A stretch of 64,000 nucleotides of DNA from Arcuatula senhousia (taxonomy: Eukaryota > Mollusca > Bivalvia > Mytilida > Mytilidae). The notes beneath the pieces are model-generated. The model was given only the letters and a program-made list of their open reading frames with translations, was not told the origin of the DNA and ran no database searches. The DNA lies in the NCBI GenBank assembly GCA_963971305.1, contig OZ020305.1, positions 44,031,717 through 44,095,716 on the forward strand. Direction: 5' to 3'. Below are positions 33,996 through 46,020 of the stretch, in pieces. The position numbers and the translations under genes are program-made. Position 1 is the first letter of the stretch; each line of letters opens with the position of its first letter.

Positions 33996-35470
33996 AACTT
34001 ATCTCGAGTTTTTATTAAAAACAATCCATACAATGACAACAAAAAGAGTCCGTAAAAGGCAAACAAAACTAAAAAATCTAAAAATTAGGTTGAGCACATT
34101 AGGGTGAACAAAGAAAAAAAGATTATGATTAGAGTGAGAGATTATGGACATTATGGTTACAACCTGTAAGTGCAGGACGAAAAAAAAACAGGGGAGAAAC
34201 CAAAGGGACGAACCAAATAGGGATGAACGAAAGGGACGAGTCGCCATTCTGCATGACTGCACACGACTTTACTTTGCTAGAGATCCGAAGCGGCGGTTGT
34301 AGCCTAGAGGTTTGACCTTTAGTCTATGGAAAATTAAAAGAGCAAAATGTTCTAGAGTGACCCGGTGTACTAGCCACTAATGGTACTGGTGCAAAAATGT
34401 ACAAAAATTCATCCACTAATGACTTACAGATTCCGTAATAAAAAAAATGTTCCATAATTTTGTCCTAATGTTAATATTATGTCACAGCTCCAGAAAATCC
34501 ACTTTCATTCCAACGTCATTAGCAGGACGAAAATGACAAACGTTTAGTAAGAATGAACAGATATAAAAATTTTATCCACATTTCAATTTGTAAATGAAAA
34601 TATTTCAAACAGAAACTTACATTGCAAGATATTGAGTACATGTTATCTACACACAACAACATGAATAGGTCAGATGATTTGAAATGTAGAATACAATAAG
34701 TGCCCGAACCTCCAAAAAGATAAAACATCAATTCAAAAAATCACAATTTATTTAAGGCGGCCAGCAACCTATAATGAAAATAAGTAACAGAATGCCTTTT
34801 AAAGAAGAAGCCAGGGTGCGATAACATGGTAAGGAATATTCAGCGATTTTCTTTTAAAAAGAATCAAAAATCCAAACGATTATTTTGTTAAGGACAGAAA
34901 TGTCAATCAAGCACACGAATTGCCAAGTGTCCAAAGGTATAGTTACACGGCAATGTTATTGTTTTCAAAGGTAAACAAGAAGCATTTGAATATGTATGAA
35001 GTATTATATTGTGTTATACGATATTTATTCTTTGGATTTTCACACTAACTTGAGAAGTTTTCATGTGATATTTTGTATACTATTTGTATTTAATTGTATG
35101 TCTTGGGTTTAGAAGCAATTGCAACATTTGAGAATGATTTATTTTAGATCAAAATCAATCCGAATGCTTAAAATCTGCTGTTGATAATAATATGAAGTAA
35201 AACGTTCAGATGATATGTTTACAATTTGAAAACTTGTGTTATTTTTCGATGGATGAATTTTTTATCAAGTGGGGCTCCAATTGGGGAATGAAATTGATAA
35301 ATTGATATGAAATTATTTCTTTCCTATCATATGATTTTGTTTTAAATTGAGACAACATGTATTGAAATTAATTTATAAGAAATAACCATAATATTTTTCT
35401 GTCTATTTGAAATAACATTTAAACATGTGGCACACACTGAAATAAAGAAGGAATATGTCAATGGGACACG
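33996..35470. other. Non-coding stretch after the Polinton fragment
   Basis: No gene recognised. The first ~300 bp (to about 34320) has a purine-rich, less AT-rich composition and could be more of the decayed Polinton, but nothing in its translation identifies it. The remainder is ordinary AT-rich DNA. Confidence 0.45.
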
Positions 35471-35471
35471 G

Positions 35472-35943
35472 ATGCCCCCGCTAGCCCCAATTAGGAAGTA
35501 GAAATCCGACAGTTCTGAAACTCTCTTAGGACGTACAGTTTGTCATACTAAACTATCCTACCAAGTTCCAAATCACTCCCATGAAGCTTGACAATAATTT
35601 TCAAGTCGGTTTTCATAGATTTGCATATCGATCCAATCCCGAGCAGGAAATAGATGTCTGACATGTCTGAAAATAACGCAAGACGTACAGTTTGTCATAC
35701 GAAACCATCATACAGAGTTTCAAATTATTCTCATGTATTGTTCCTGAGAAAAGCTTGACGGAAATTGTCATAGTCATGTTCACAAATTTTCACATCGGCC
35801 TAAGTCCAAAACAGGATGTCCGACAGGTCTGAAAATTGCTTAGGACGTACAAAAAAAGCTTGACGGAAATTTGTACGGACGGATGTACATACGGACGGAC
35901 ATGAGTAAAACTTTATGCCCCCGACATGTCGTCGCGGGGGCAT
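35472..35943 (-). mobile_element. 472 bp element with 10 bp inverted ends and tandem core
   Basis: 'atgcccccgc' at 35472-35481 is reverse-complemented at 35934-35943. The interior is a degenerate array of ~155 bp units with the phrases 'aggacgtacagtttgtcata' and 'aagcttgac'. The same family is inserted in opposite orientation at 60301-61160. It is non-coding. Confidence 0.8.
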
Positions 35944-36295
35944 ACAAATTTTGTGGTCATTTCTTAAATGGTAAATCTGAAAAAAAAATTACAAGTCATT
36001 GTTTATTATTGATTGTAGTTTAAAATGTCCACTCTGCATCCCATCATGACAAGGCCAAGTGAAAACAATTCAGGTGTTATGCAACAGAAGTTTGTAGAAT
36101 TTTTGTTTTGATGGCTTGAGATCAATCAGATTCATTAAAAGTCATATCTGTTATAGTCTTATCTCTAATTTCAATATCTTTAACCCCATGACGTTGTACA
36201 GCAACAACTACCATACTTCTTTTTGAGTACTCAAAAATCCAAATGATTTTTTGTTGAGGAATCATACTAAGTTTGGTTCTATTTCGTCAAGTGGT

Positions 36296-39200
36296 TTTAG
36301 AGATGAACAATAGGCTCCCAGGAGCCTGAATCGCTCACTTGGTCTTGATGTCAATCCTATGAAGAACTTTGTAGATCTAAATAAGCTGAACATTCAAGCA
36401 AGCAACAGCTTTTCTCTTTCAGAAATAATTTTCATTTCTTTATCTGCTATAGTTTTCGTTATATAAGCCAACTAGGGGCCCCCAGTAGCCTGAATCGCTC
36501 ACCTGATATATTGTGCTAAAGCCTCTTAACTAGTGTGCAACATGGTCTACATGTACTTGGTAAGTAACTAGTTAGGGTAGATAACACCTTTAAGATCAAG
36601 AATACAAAGTTACAAAGCTTTCCCTTTGAAAACTAGAGGCTCCCAGGAGCCTGAATCGCTCACCTGATCTCTTATGCTAAAGCCTCTTACCTAGTGTTCA
36701 ACATGGTCTAAATGTACTTGGTAAGTAACATTAAAGAAACTAGTTAGGATAGAAAACACTTTTAAGACCAAGAATACAAAGTTACAAAGCTTTCCATTTG
36801 AAAAAAAAACCAAAAACACAAACATTTTAAGTTAAAATTGATTGAAAACACTTAAAAGGATGATCTGACAATTTTGACCCTGAAATCATTTTTGTAGATC
36901 TTAATGAGCTGAACAATGTTTACTATTCCTGTAACTCTTATGGCTTTTAAGATAAAGTCCAAAAACTGTGATAATGGTCAATTTTGATGATTAAGGGGAA
37001 ATAACTCCTACAAGGAGTCGTCCCACAACTTTGACTCAATGGGAGAGTTTTGTAGAGCTTTGGATACTGAAGAAGGAAGATTGCTTCGGAATTTCTCTAT
37101 CTCGTATACTTTTTGAGCTATAAGCTAAAAACTATGGTCTGACCCCTTTCTCTATCTTGTATACTTTTTGAGCTATAAGCTAAAAACTATGGTTGGCCCC
37201 CCTGTTTTATCTTTAGAAACGGCGGCCATGTTGATTGGTCGACGTTCACAAATTTCACAAACTTGATAGAGGACATCCTAAAGATTAAGTGTACAAAGTT
37301 TCAAAGCAATCCCACCAGTGGTTTCAGAGAAGATTTTTAAAAATCAGTTAAAATTGATAGAAAAATCAGTTAAAGGGGGGTAACTCTTAAACGGTTGACC
37401 TGAAAATTTTGGCCCTGAAATCATTTTTGAAGCTCTCAATAAGCTGAACAATTTTGCAATGCTAACATTTCTTCTAGCACTTACTTTTCAAGTTAAAGTC
37501 CAAAAACTGTGAAAATGGTCAATTTTTACGATTAAGGGGAAATAACTCCTATAAAGAGTTGTCCCACAACTTTTACTCAATGGACAGTTTTGTAGAGCTT
37601 TTGATACTGAAGAGGGTAATTTGCTTCGGATTTTCTCTATCTCTTATACCTTTTGAGCTATAAGCTAAAAAATATGGTCTGACCCCCCCTCCCTGTTCTA
37701 TTTTTAGTAACGGCGGCCATGTTGGTTCGTTGACGTTCACAAATTTCACAAACCTGGCAGAGGACATCCTGAAGATCAAGTTTACAAAGTTTCTCAGCAA
37801 TCCCATCAGTGGTTTCAGAGAAGAAGATGTTTGAAGAAAAGTTAATGGACAACGGACGACGGACGGACGACAGACGCTTAACGATGACAATAGCTCACAT
37901 GACCCTTCGGGTTATGTCAGCTAAAAACTCTGTAACAACGCATTCAAAAAGTATACAAAGTTGCAAAAGAATCCTTACAATGGTTTCAGAGAAGATTTTT
38001 GGAAATCATTTTAAATTTATAAAAAAACTAGAGGCTCCCAGGAGCCTGAATCGCTCACCTGATCTCTTATGCCAAAGTTAAAATAAATTTCACAAACTTT
38101 CAAGTATACAAAGTTGCAAAACAATCCTTTCAGTGGTTTCAGAGAAGATTTTTGGAAATCAGTTTAACTTAACAGAAAAAAAAACAGTTAAAGGGCAATA
38201 ACTCCTATAAAGACCTTTTTATGCTGAACAAGAAATGTTGCTTCGTATTTTCTCTATCTCTTATACTTTTCGGGTTATAAGCCAAAAACAATGGTCTGAC
38301 CCCCCTGTTCTATTTTTAGCAATGGCGGCCATGTTGGTTGGTCGACATGTATATAATTCACAAACTTGGTAGAGGACATCCTAAAGATCGAGTGTACCAA
38401 GTTTCAAAGCCATCCCTTTAGTGGTTTCAGAGAAGAAGATTTTTGAAAATCAGTGTAAATTAATGGAAAAAAACAGTTATAGGGGAATAACTCTTAAATG
38501 GCTGATCTGAAAATTTAGACCCTGATATCATTTTTGTAGATCTCAATGAGCTTAACAATTATGCAATGCTAACTTTCCCTCTAGCTCTAACTGTTTTCAA
38601 GATATAGTCCAAAAACTGCAAAAATGGTCAATTTTGATGATTAAAGGGCAATAACTCCTATAAGGAGTCGTTTCACAACTTCAACTCAATTTAGAGACTT
38701 GTAGAGCTTTTGATGCTGAACAAGGAAGGTTGCTTCGGATTTTATCTATCTCTTATACTTTTTGAGTTATAAGCCAAAAACAATTGTCTGACCCCCATGT
38801 TCTATTTTTAGCAACGGCAGCCATGTTGGTTTGTCGACATATATATAATTCACAAACTTGGTAGAGGACATCCTAAAGATCAAGTATACCAAGTATCAAA
38901 GCAATCCCTTCAGTGGTTTCAGAGCAGAAGATTTTTAAAAATCAGTGTAAATTAATGGAAAAAAAAACAGTTAAAGGGGAATAACTCTTAAATGGCTGAT
39001 CTGACAATTTAGACCCTGAATCATTTTTGTAGATCTCAATGAGCTTAACAATTCTACAATACTAACTTTTCCTCTAGCTCTAACTGTTTTCAAGATATAG
39101 TCCAAAAACTGCAAAAATGGTCAATTTTGATGATTAAAGGGCAATTACTCCTATAATGAGTCGTTACACAACTTGTTTGACGTGTTGTGTCGGATTTAAA

Positions 39201-40080
39201 ATCGACATACTTGATTTTTTTTACATCAGTCGATGGATGCTTCTTAGCTAGCTGTCAGTAGTGTTCTCAAGAGAGTATCTTTACGTCCCGTTAATTACTT
39301 GTTGTCCTCAGATACTCTCTTGTTGAATTGAACTTCTATCGATTTGATTTTTACTGTGTGTTAGTTTGTGCTTTGTTATTGATTATCATTAGGGGGAAGG
39401 TTGGCGCCAAAAAACTAGTTTAACCCCGCCACATTTTAATGTGCCTGTCCTAAGCCAGGAATCTTTATCAAAGCTTATGTTTGTATTAGTCGAATTTATG
39501 TTATTTGTTTTTTTTTTGTCAAGAAGAGGGTCTTTCAATGCACTTTGGGATTGGGCTTGAATAATATGTATTTTATTTTCAATCCAGGGGCCAATTGAAA
39601 AACAGCGAGCAGCGACCGCTGGTCACATTGAAGGCTGCTGGCTGTTTTCCATTGTGGATATTTAAAATATACGTTTAAAATGTAGGTTGTGTCGCGTACA
39701 CTTATTCCACATCTCATTTTCTTCTATTCAACTCAATGGAGAGATTTGTAGAGCTTTTGATGCCGAACAAGGTAGGTTGCTTCGGATTTTATCTATCTCT
39801 TATACTTTTTGAGTTATAAGCCAAAAGCAATGGTCTGACCCCCCTGTTCTATTTTTAGCAACGGCGGCCATGTTGGTTTGTCGACATATATATAATTCAC
39901 AAACTTGGTAGAGGACATCCTAAAGATCAAGTATACCAAGTTTCAATGCAATCCCTTCAGTGGTTTCAGAGAAGATCTTTGAAGAAAAGTTAACGGACAG
40001 ACGGACGACGGACGGACGACGGACGCTTAACGATGACAATAGCTCACCTGACCCTTCAGGTCAGGTGAGCTAAAAAGTTG
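36296..40080. repeat. Nested cluster of a ~0.9 kb dispersed repeat
   Basis: Several partial copies of one repeat family lie head to tail. Heads read 'ggctcccaggagcctgaatc' then 'gctcacctg' (about 36310, 36470, 36632 and 38034). Bodies share 'aggggaaataactcctata' and 'ggcggccatgttgg'. Tails hold '(g)gacggacgacggacg' and the hairpin 'gctcacctgaccc...ggtcaggtgagc' followed by 'taaaaa' (37893-37925 and 40043-40078). A further repeat is inserted at 39172-39725. A complete copy is at 55374-56311. It is non-coding. Confidence 0.75.
39172..39725 (+). mobile_element. Retroposon-like repeat with fixed 3' end, copy 1
   Basis: This interrupts the surrounding repeat between 'cacaactt' and 'caactcaatgg', which are adjacent in other copies. 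It ends 'acttattccacatctcat' plus a t-rich tail, the same 3' end as at 48540, 57187 and 61228, whereas the 5' ends differ. A fixed 3' end with variable 5' ends suggests target-primed retroposition. No coding frame. Confidence 0.65.
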
Positions 40081-40342
40081 CTTCGGATTTTCTCTATCTC
40101 TTATACTTTCGAATTATAAGCCAAAAACAATTGTCTGACCCCCCTGTTCTATTTTTAGCAATGGTAGCCATGTTGTTGTTGTTGTTGGTGTTGTTGTTGT
40201 CGTCGTATATTCCACCACTATCTGGTGAACAGGAGGTACATCAGCACTCCTTATAATAGGAAGTTTTACTAGTCTGGATAATAATAAATGAAATCATACA
40301 GGGTGGGGTGGTCCCTACTTCTCATTGTGAATACAAGGGGGC

Positions 40343-43300
40343 TTATTTGAAATGAATGTCTATGATCCTGCAGCGTGCGATATGTAGGGCGTAGCACAGT
40401 CCTCTACTGATACTTTCGATTTTGCGTTGTAACTGTGGGTCTGTGAAGTTGAATGCAGTACAATCCAGTATGAGTTGGGTCAGTAGTATAGGGTCCTGTC
40501 TGATTCTATCTATGAGTTCCCCATTTACTTCTTGAATTGTCAGCTGGAGACTGTTGATGAAGGGTCTGCGTGTACCACTGGTTGCAGAACACTGTGTCAG
40601 AAAGTGAACCCTGTCTTCTTCCCCATCGTTACAGAGTGGACAAGTAGAGCTCACCTCATATTGGTTGAACTTGTGCTTGTTTGACTGTAGTATGTAAACT
40701 CCTAATAGTAGCTTACATTTGATGGCTGATTTCAGTATTGATGTTGTGTCTGAGCCTGCACTTTCCCAGAGTAGATGAGATTTCCCGATAGTGAGGGAAT
40801 CAATATTAAGATATTTAAGAGATGTCTTCTGTTTGGCCTCCTCTTTAAGTTTACGTTCCCAGTACTCATTCACTGTTCTTGAGACTAGTTCTTTCCAGGT
40901 GAATCTGCCAGGGGGGTTTTCAAGAAGGTCATATGCTGACTGTAGGTTGTAGAACTGTAAGATTTCACGAACCATTGCAAACCAACTGTTTGATGTACTA
41001 GATTTCAATGACAGCTGTCTCCAGGCTAGTTTGTATTCTGTAGAGCCAAAATTTCTGATGATGTTGCCAAATAGGGTTAAAATCCGTTTGTGTATTTCTG
41101 ACTGGATAGGTGCCTCCCCAAGCAGTAGGTAAGTTGCTGAAGTTGGTGACCTTTCAGGTAGGTGTTGGATCTGTTTTAAAAGTTTTCTATGATGTTGAGA
41201 AACAAGTTCGAGGTCCTTTGCTAGAAGGCGTACTGCATCTAGGCCATATATCAGTCGAGGAACTATGTAAGTACGGATGAGACGGATGGTCACTGTAGGG
41301 TTAAGACCATTAAGTCCGTGGAGGCCAGCTCCCATCATGGCGTAGGCTGCACGTCTAGCTGTCTTTATACGTTCCATAACAGTTGAAGAGGTCCCAAATT
41401 TTGACTTTGAGTCTCTGGTTATACCAAGATGAACAGCACTGTCTGGTTGATGTAGTGGTGTGTTGTTGAGAGTGAAGTCTGCTGAATCTAGTTGACCAAC
41501 TTTCAGTACCACTGACTTTGACTGACTAACGATGTAGTTTTCTTTGTTTGAGAAATCTTCCTGGAGGCTCAGCATCGTCTGCAGTTCATATGGGCAGAAG
41601 GAGGCTAGGCAGACGTCGTCGGCGACTGTTGGAGTACCACAATAGACTGTACCAATATGACATCCAAGGCCTTGGGCTTGTAGTAGGTTGAGAAATGGGT
41701 TGATAAACAGTTTGTAGGCAGAAGGTGACAAGACACTTCCTTGTCGGACACCTTGGCTTTCTCGGAATGGGTCTGAGATGCTGCCTTTCCACTTTACTTG
41801 CGACATAAGTTCTTTATACCACATATTGAGGATCATCCAGTCATTTCCCTCAATTCCAGCTTGGAATGATCGTCGTAGCATAGAGCTGTGCCACACTCTG
41901 TCAAAGGCTTGTTGGGCATCCAAGAAGGCTAGTGCTATGGCAGATTTTGAGTCCTTGGCTTCAGCCATCAGTTCTTTAACAATGACGGCAGCAACGTTTG
42001 AAGATACACCAGAGGTAAAGCCTTTTTGTAGGGGATTCTGTGCTTCAAGTATCTTCTCTGAGTTGGCATTGAGATGTAGCTTCTCCATTACTTTGTTGAT
42101 GGTGTTAGACACGGTGATCTTTCTATATGACGTAGGATTATCAATTGGTTTGCCTTTTTTCTTGTATATTGGACTCACCAGCCCAAGTTTAAAGAGTTCT
42201 GGTAGCATACAGGATCTAAAGATGGAGTTGATGAGTTTGGTAAGTATGTCCACCACCGCATGGCCGCCGTATTTCAGATGTTCACTGGTGATACCGGTTC
42301 CGTCGGCAGCTTTTCCATTTTTCAGTTCCGATAAGACTTTAACAATCTGTGATTCATCAACAGCAAGTACAGATGACTGATCTATGGAACAAATCTCTTC
42401 AAGTATCATATGGTCTAACTCTACTTGTTTGGTGTAGGTATTCTCAACATAGTTAGGTTTTCCTAGGTCTTAAAAGTATTCAACCCATCCATCTTTGATT
42501 TCATCATCAGAAGTCAACACTGTGTTGTTAATAGTGAGGTGTGTTGTTTTGCCTGACTCATCTCTCCTTTGCTCTGATATCAGTTTAAAAAATAATGACT
42601 GGTCACCCTCGTGCGCATTCATAAGAGCTTCGTATTTAGACTTTCTTTGGAGTGCTTCCTGCTGTCGTTGGGCTGATCGTAAATTTCTTTTTGCATATTT
42701 CATCTCGACAAAGGATTTGGCATCTGGGTTGTTTGGTCGACCATTCTCTTTCCATATCCAGAATTTTTCTTTACTTCGTTTACATGCTTCCTTGATTTCT
42801 GGTGTCCATAGCCTTTTGCGTTTAATCTTGGTATTTTTACGGGACTTCTGTCGAGAGCAGGATCTAGCAGCTGTGTCAAGAATGGCGCATATATGACTGG
42901 TGGCATTTGAGATCTGACTGGCTGTTGGGTTCTCAAGTTCTAATTCAACATCCCTGGTCAGTGTGGAGACAAGATCCTGGTATTCCTGAATGTTAACCTT
43001 GTTCCAGTTTACCCTCTGTGATGAGTTACTGTGTTGTGGCTTATTGTTAAGGAGCTTCAGACATACTGGTATGGTAATCAGGACAGGGTCATGCTGTGAA
43101 GTGTTTAAGTGGTGTCGCTCCAGTGTCTTGTAATCTGAGATGAGGTTTTGCTCAGTCTGAATGGCGTAGTCAATTTGTGTAGAGCTCTTCCCACTAGGAT
43201 GAAAATAGGTACAGATATTCTGTATATTCTTTGGTAATGTAAGACAGTGTTCATTCATAAAATCTAAAAACAATTTATCTCTGCTGTTTGGCTTGTCCTT

Positions 43301-44080
43301 TTTAAGGCTTGCATTAATGTCTCCCATTATTATGCATTCACAGGTAGGTTTATACTTTGTCAGGATCTCTGTCAATTCATCTAGACATTCTGTGTAATTT
43401 GTATCTGCATTGGATCCTCCCCTGCACGGTAGGTATACACCAATCAATAAGATGGGCTTTGGTTCTGTCAGTATCTTAACAACATTAATTCTTGTGGATC
43501 CATCAGGTTTTATTTCTATTGAGTTTGCCATATCTGTCCGAAAACAAATTGCTGTGCCATTCATACCCCTTGGTCGTTGTAGTGGCGAGATTGGATTTGG
43601 GTCATCTATGCATTTAACGTGACAGACATAATTCGATAGGAAGTCTTGTAAATCTTGAGTTTCAAAATTGAAAAGCCAGTGTTCTTGAAGGATGATTATA
43701 TCAGCTGATTTCTGTAACAGATCTAGGTAGGGTTTGCTGGACCTGAAGCCTTCTATATTATATGATACCGCCCTGATCTTCCTCCTGGTACTTTGAGTGT
43801 GTGTGTCATTGGTGCTGGTACTATCTGTCTCATTGGGACTGTCATGAGTTGTCTCCCTGGAACAGGTGTCAGCAACATGGGGGTGTGCTGTGGAATTACC
43901 TGTTGGTGGTATGGAGGCGGCAGCACTGTTGGTGGCGTTGGTTGTACCATCATATTCCAAGGAGGCTTGATTAACTGCTGTGGAATTACCTGTTGGTGGC
44001 ATGGAGGCGGCAGTACTGCTAGAGGCATTGGTTGTGCCGTCGAATTCCAAGGAGGCTTGATTAACTGTGGAGCATTCCAT
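40343..44080 (-). pseudogene. LINE ORF2: endonuclease plus reverse transcriptase, one in-frame stop
   Basis: 1245 codons in one frame, broken only by TAA at 42472-42470 (codon 537). The first part is an APE-type endonuclease that nicks target DNA: IRAVSYNIEG, IIILQEHWLF, CIIMGDINA and STQIDYAI. After the stop comes reverse transcriptase: FLDAQQAFDRVW (motif A), GVRQGSVLSPSAYKLFI (motif B) and VADDVCLAS (catalytic DD, with V in place of the usual F/Y). A C-terminal CPLCNDGEEDRVHFLTQC zinc knuckle follows. The stop lies between the two enzymatic domains; a CAA to TAA change is the simplest origin. The start is uncertain because the frame opens inside ORF1. CR1/Jockey-group relatives are the likeliest. 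Confidence 0.9.
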
Positions 44081-46020
44081 AAAAAAGACTGATTACTCTT
44101 CTGATTGGTGGAGTTTGTATGGTTGCATTGTATTTCCTTTCTCTCCTCAGTATTTATATGTTCATTATGGTCTGAAGGTTGTGACTCGACTGTGTTTGGT
44201 GGGATAGAACTGACATCAGGTGAAGGGTCACTGGGAGTGTTTGTTGCACTGGCAGGAGCTTCATGTGTTATGTCTGGGCCCACTGTGGCTACATGTGATG
44301 GTGTTGTACTGTAGACTTGTTGTGATAAATTCGCAACTGGAATACTACTTGATGCATATTGAGGGTTCGCTGTGATGAGTGAATCAATTTTTGAGGATAA
44401 TTTATCAATTCTTAGTTGCGTTTCTAGATTCTCCATTCTACATGCAATTCGTATGTTGTCCAGCTCTAGTTGTCTTATTCTATTGTCATTAATCATATTA
44501 CAGTTGTTTCCCTGGCCGGTACTTATTGGATCAGGGTGATTGTTTCCAGTTGTCTTGTTTACATTTTCTAGGAGTAGGAGTTTTCTCTTTAGAATTCGGT
44601 TCGAGTCCTCCAACTCTTTATACTTGGTTTCTAGTTGTGCAATGAAAGATTTTGCAGTGGCTAGCTGTTTCTTATTTTGAATGAGGTCAGTCTCAGTCTT
44701 CTTCAATTTACTCTCTGCACTTTTGAGCATTTTCTCCCTCTTGTCTAGTTCAGACTTGTGTACCATCTCACAATCAGAGTTCATAAGAGTAGTATTTGTG
44801 ATATTTGTGGTAGTCATCGGAGTACAGCGTATTGACACGGTAGGGACGCTTGAAGTTGTAGTGACAGTGGTGGTATATTGACGGCCTCTGGTACTTATAT
44901 CAGTATTGTGATTGGAGCTTACATGTTGTGCTGGAATTGGTGAAGCCACTGGTATGACAGGTGAAGTGGTGCTATGTACTGAAGGTGGTGGTGGTATCGC
45001 AGGCACCTTTTCATTGGTTTGTGATGGTTTTGGTTGACTAGATTCGTCTTTGCGGGTAATGACAGTTTCCATATCTATAAAGTCATTCATTGCAGTACAC
45101 CCTGTACAGTTATAAAGTGAGCTTGTATTCTCTATAGTAGCGATATCTGCTAAAGTTAATGATAGACATTCATAATGAAACCAAAACATACATGTATTAC
45201 ATTCTACAGATTTTTCCTGGCAGTACTTGTTACACACCGGGCATGTTGCATATTTATCTGCATCGTGACTTTGTATGGACCTTGTACTGGTTGTTGTTGG
45301 AGTGACCCTGGTGTTATCCAATGAGTCCCTTGGAGTATTCACGCTTATGTTTTCGGTGTTTGAGGTAGCTGGTAGGATAGTCTTAGTTGGAACAGGACCC
45401 CTATTGTCTGGGTTGAGTGTATTGTCCTTCATGGTTTTCAGATACTGAGTACATACTTCCTTGATCTGAGAGTTTAGATGACTAAAGTGTTGAACTTCTC
45501 TTAAAATGTCTATGACATCTGGTAAGATGGTGTTTATGAATTCATCATATCGCTCACCGTTGATCATGACTCGACTACTTGTGTTATAACAGTTAATTTT
45601 ATATAGCTGTCGCTTCCTTGTGTCCTTCACTGAAATGAGTTCTTCGATGGTTAACCCCACCTTGTCAGTTTTGTTGGTTATTTCGTATGCAATGTTTCTA
45701 TTGACAAGACATCCAAGTATGGCTCTTTTAAATTCTTCATAGCAAGCTGCAGTTAACTCGATAACTAAATTGTGATGTTTCAGTTCAATTTTCATTTGTT
45801 TGGGTCGGTCAGCAGCATCAATTTTTGATGAGATGGCTTTCTTGGTGTTGAGTTTGTATGGTGCTGAGATAGACTTGGTCACATTGTTATCACATTTGCT
45901 GTAGGAGCCACTTCTAGTGTTTAATGTTCGTGTGGGTGTGAATGGGTTAGGTGCACACCTCTGTCTACTGCTGCGACGAACCTCCATAGTATTGTACAAT
46001 GAGAGCAGGGACAAGACCAC
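43753..46020 (-). CDS. LINE ORF1 protein with PHD-like zinc finger and coiled coil
   Basis: 755 codons, uninterrupted. Such ORF1 proteins bind element RNA and form the retrotransposition particle. A PHD-type cluster lies at about residues 258-310 (CPVCNKYC, CNTCMFWFHYECLSL, YNCTGC). A long coiled coil follows at about residues 425-550 (KREKMLKSAESKLKKTETDL onward), and then a proline-rich C-terminus. Two 30-residue repeats starting QLIKPPWN lie near the end, encoded by the 90 bp duplication at 43891-44070. The last 328 bp overlap ORF2 in another frame. The start is the ATG with MVLSLLSLYNTMEVRRSSRQ; a second in-frame methionine lies 11 codons on. Confidence 0.88.
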   Translation of the reverse strand: MVLSLLSLYNTMEVRRSSRQRCAPNPFTPTRTLNTRSGSYSKCDNNVTKSISAPYKLNTKKAISSKIDAADRPKQMKIELKHHNLVIELTAACYEEFKRAILGCLVNRNIAYEITNKTDKVGLTIEELISVKDTRKRQLYKINCYNTSSRVMINGERYDEFINTILPDVIDILREVQHFSHLNSQIKEVCTQYLKTMKDNTLNPDNRGPVPTKTILPATSNTENISVNTPRDSLDNTRVTPTTTSTRSIQSHDADKYATCPVCNKYCQEKSVECNTCMFWFHYECLSLTLADIATIENTSSLYNCTGCTAMNDFIDMETVITRKDESSQPKPSQTNEKVPAIPPPPSVHSTTSPVIPVASPIPAQHVSSNHNTDISTRGRQYTTTVTTTSSVPTVSIRCTPMTTTNITNTTLMNSDCEMVHKSELDKREKMLKSAESKLKKTETDLIQNKKQLATAKSFIAQLETKYKELEDSNRILKRKLLLLENVNKTTGNNHPDPISTGQGNNCNMINDNRIRQLELDNIRIACRMENLETQLRIDKLSSKIDSLITANPQYASSSIPVANLSQQVYSTTPSHVATVGPDITHEAPASATNTPSDPSPDVSSIPPNTVESQPSDHNEHINTEERKEIQCNHTNSTNQKSNQSFLWNAPQLIKPPWNSTAQPMPLAVLPPPCHQQVIPQQLIKPPWNMMVQPTPPTVLPPPYHQQVIPQHTPMLLTPVPGRQLMTVPMRQIVPAPMTHTLKVPGGRSGRYHII
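43891..44070 (-). repeat. Exact-length 90 bp tandem duplication in the ORF1/ORF2 overlap
   Basis: 43891-43980 and 43981-44070 are two 90 bp units, both beginning 'tggaattacctgttggtgg' on the plus strand and about 90% identical. As 90 is divisible by three, both overlapping reading frames stay open. ORF1 gains 30 residues (QLIKPPWN...), and ORF2 gains 30 residues (VNQASLE(F/Y)DGTTNA...). Confidence 0.9.

Noticed and set aside
41778..42380. 200-codon plus-strand frame
   Set aside because: Antisense shadow of the LINE reverse transcriptase; no family resemblance.
42495..42896. 133-codon plus-strand frame
   Set aside because: Antisense shadow of LINE ORF2.
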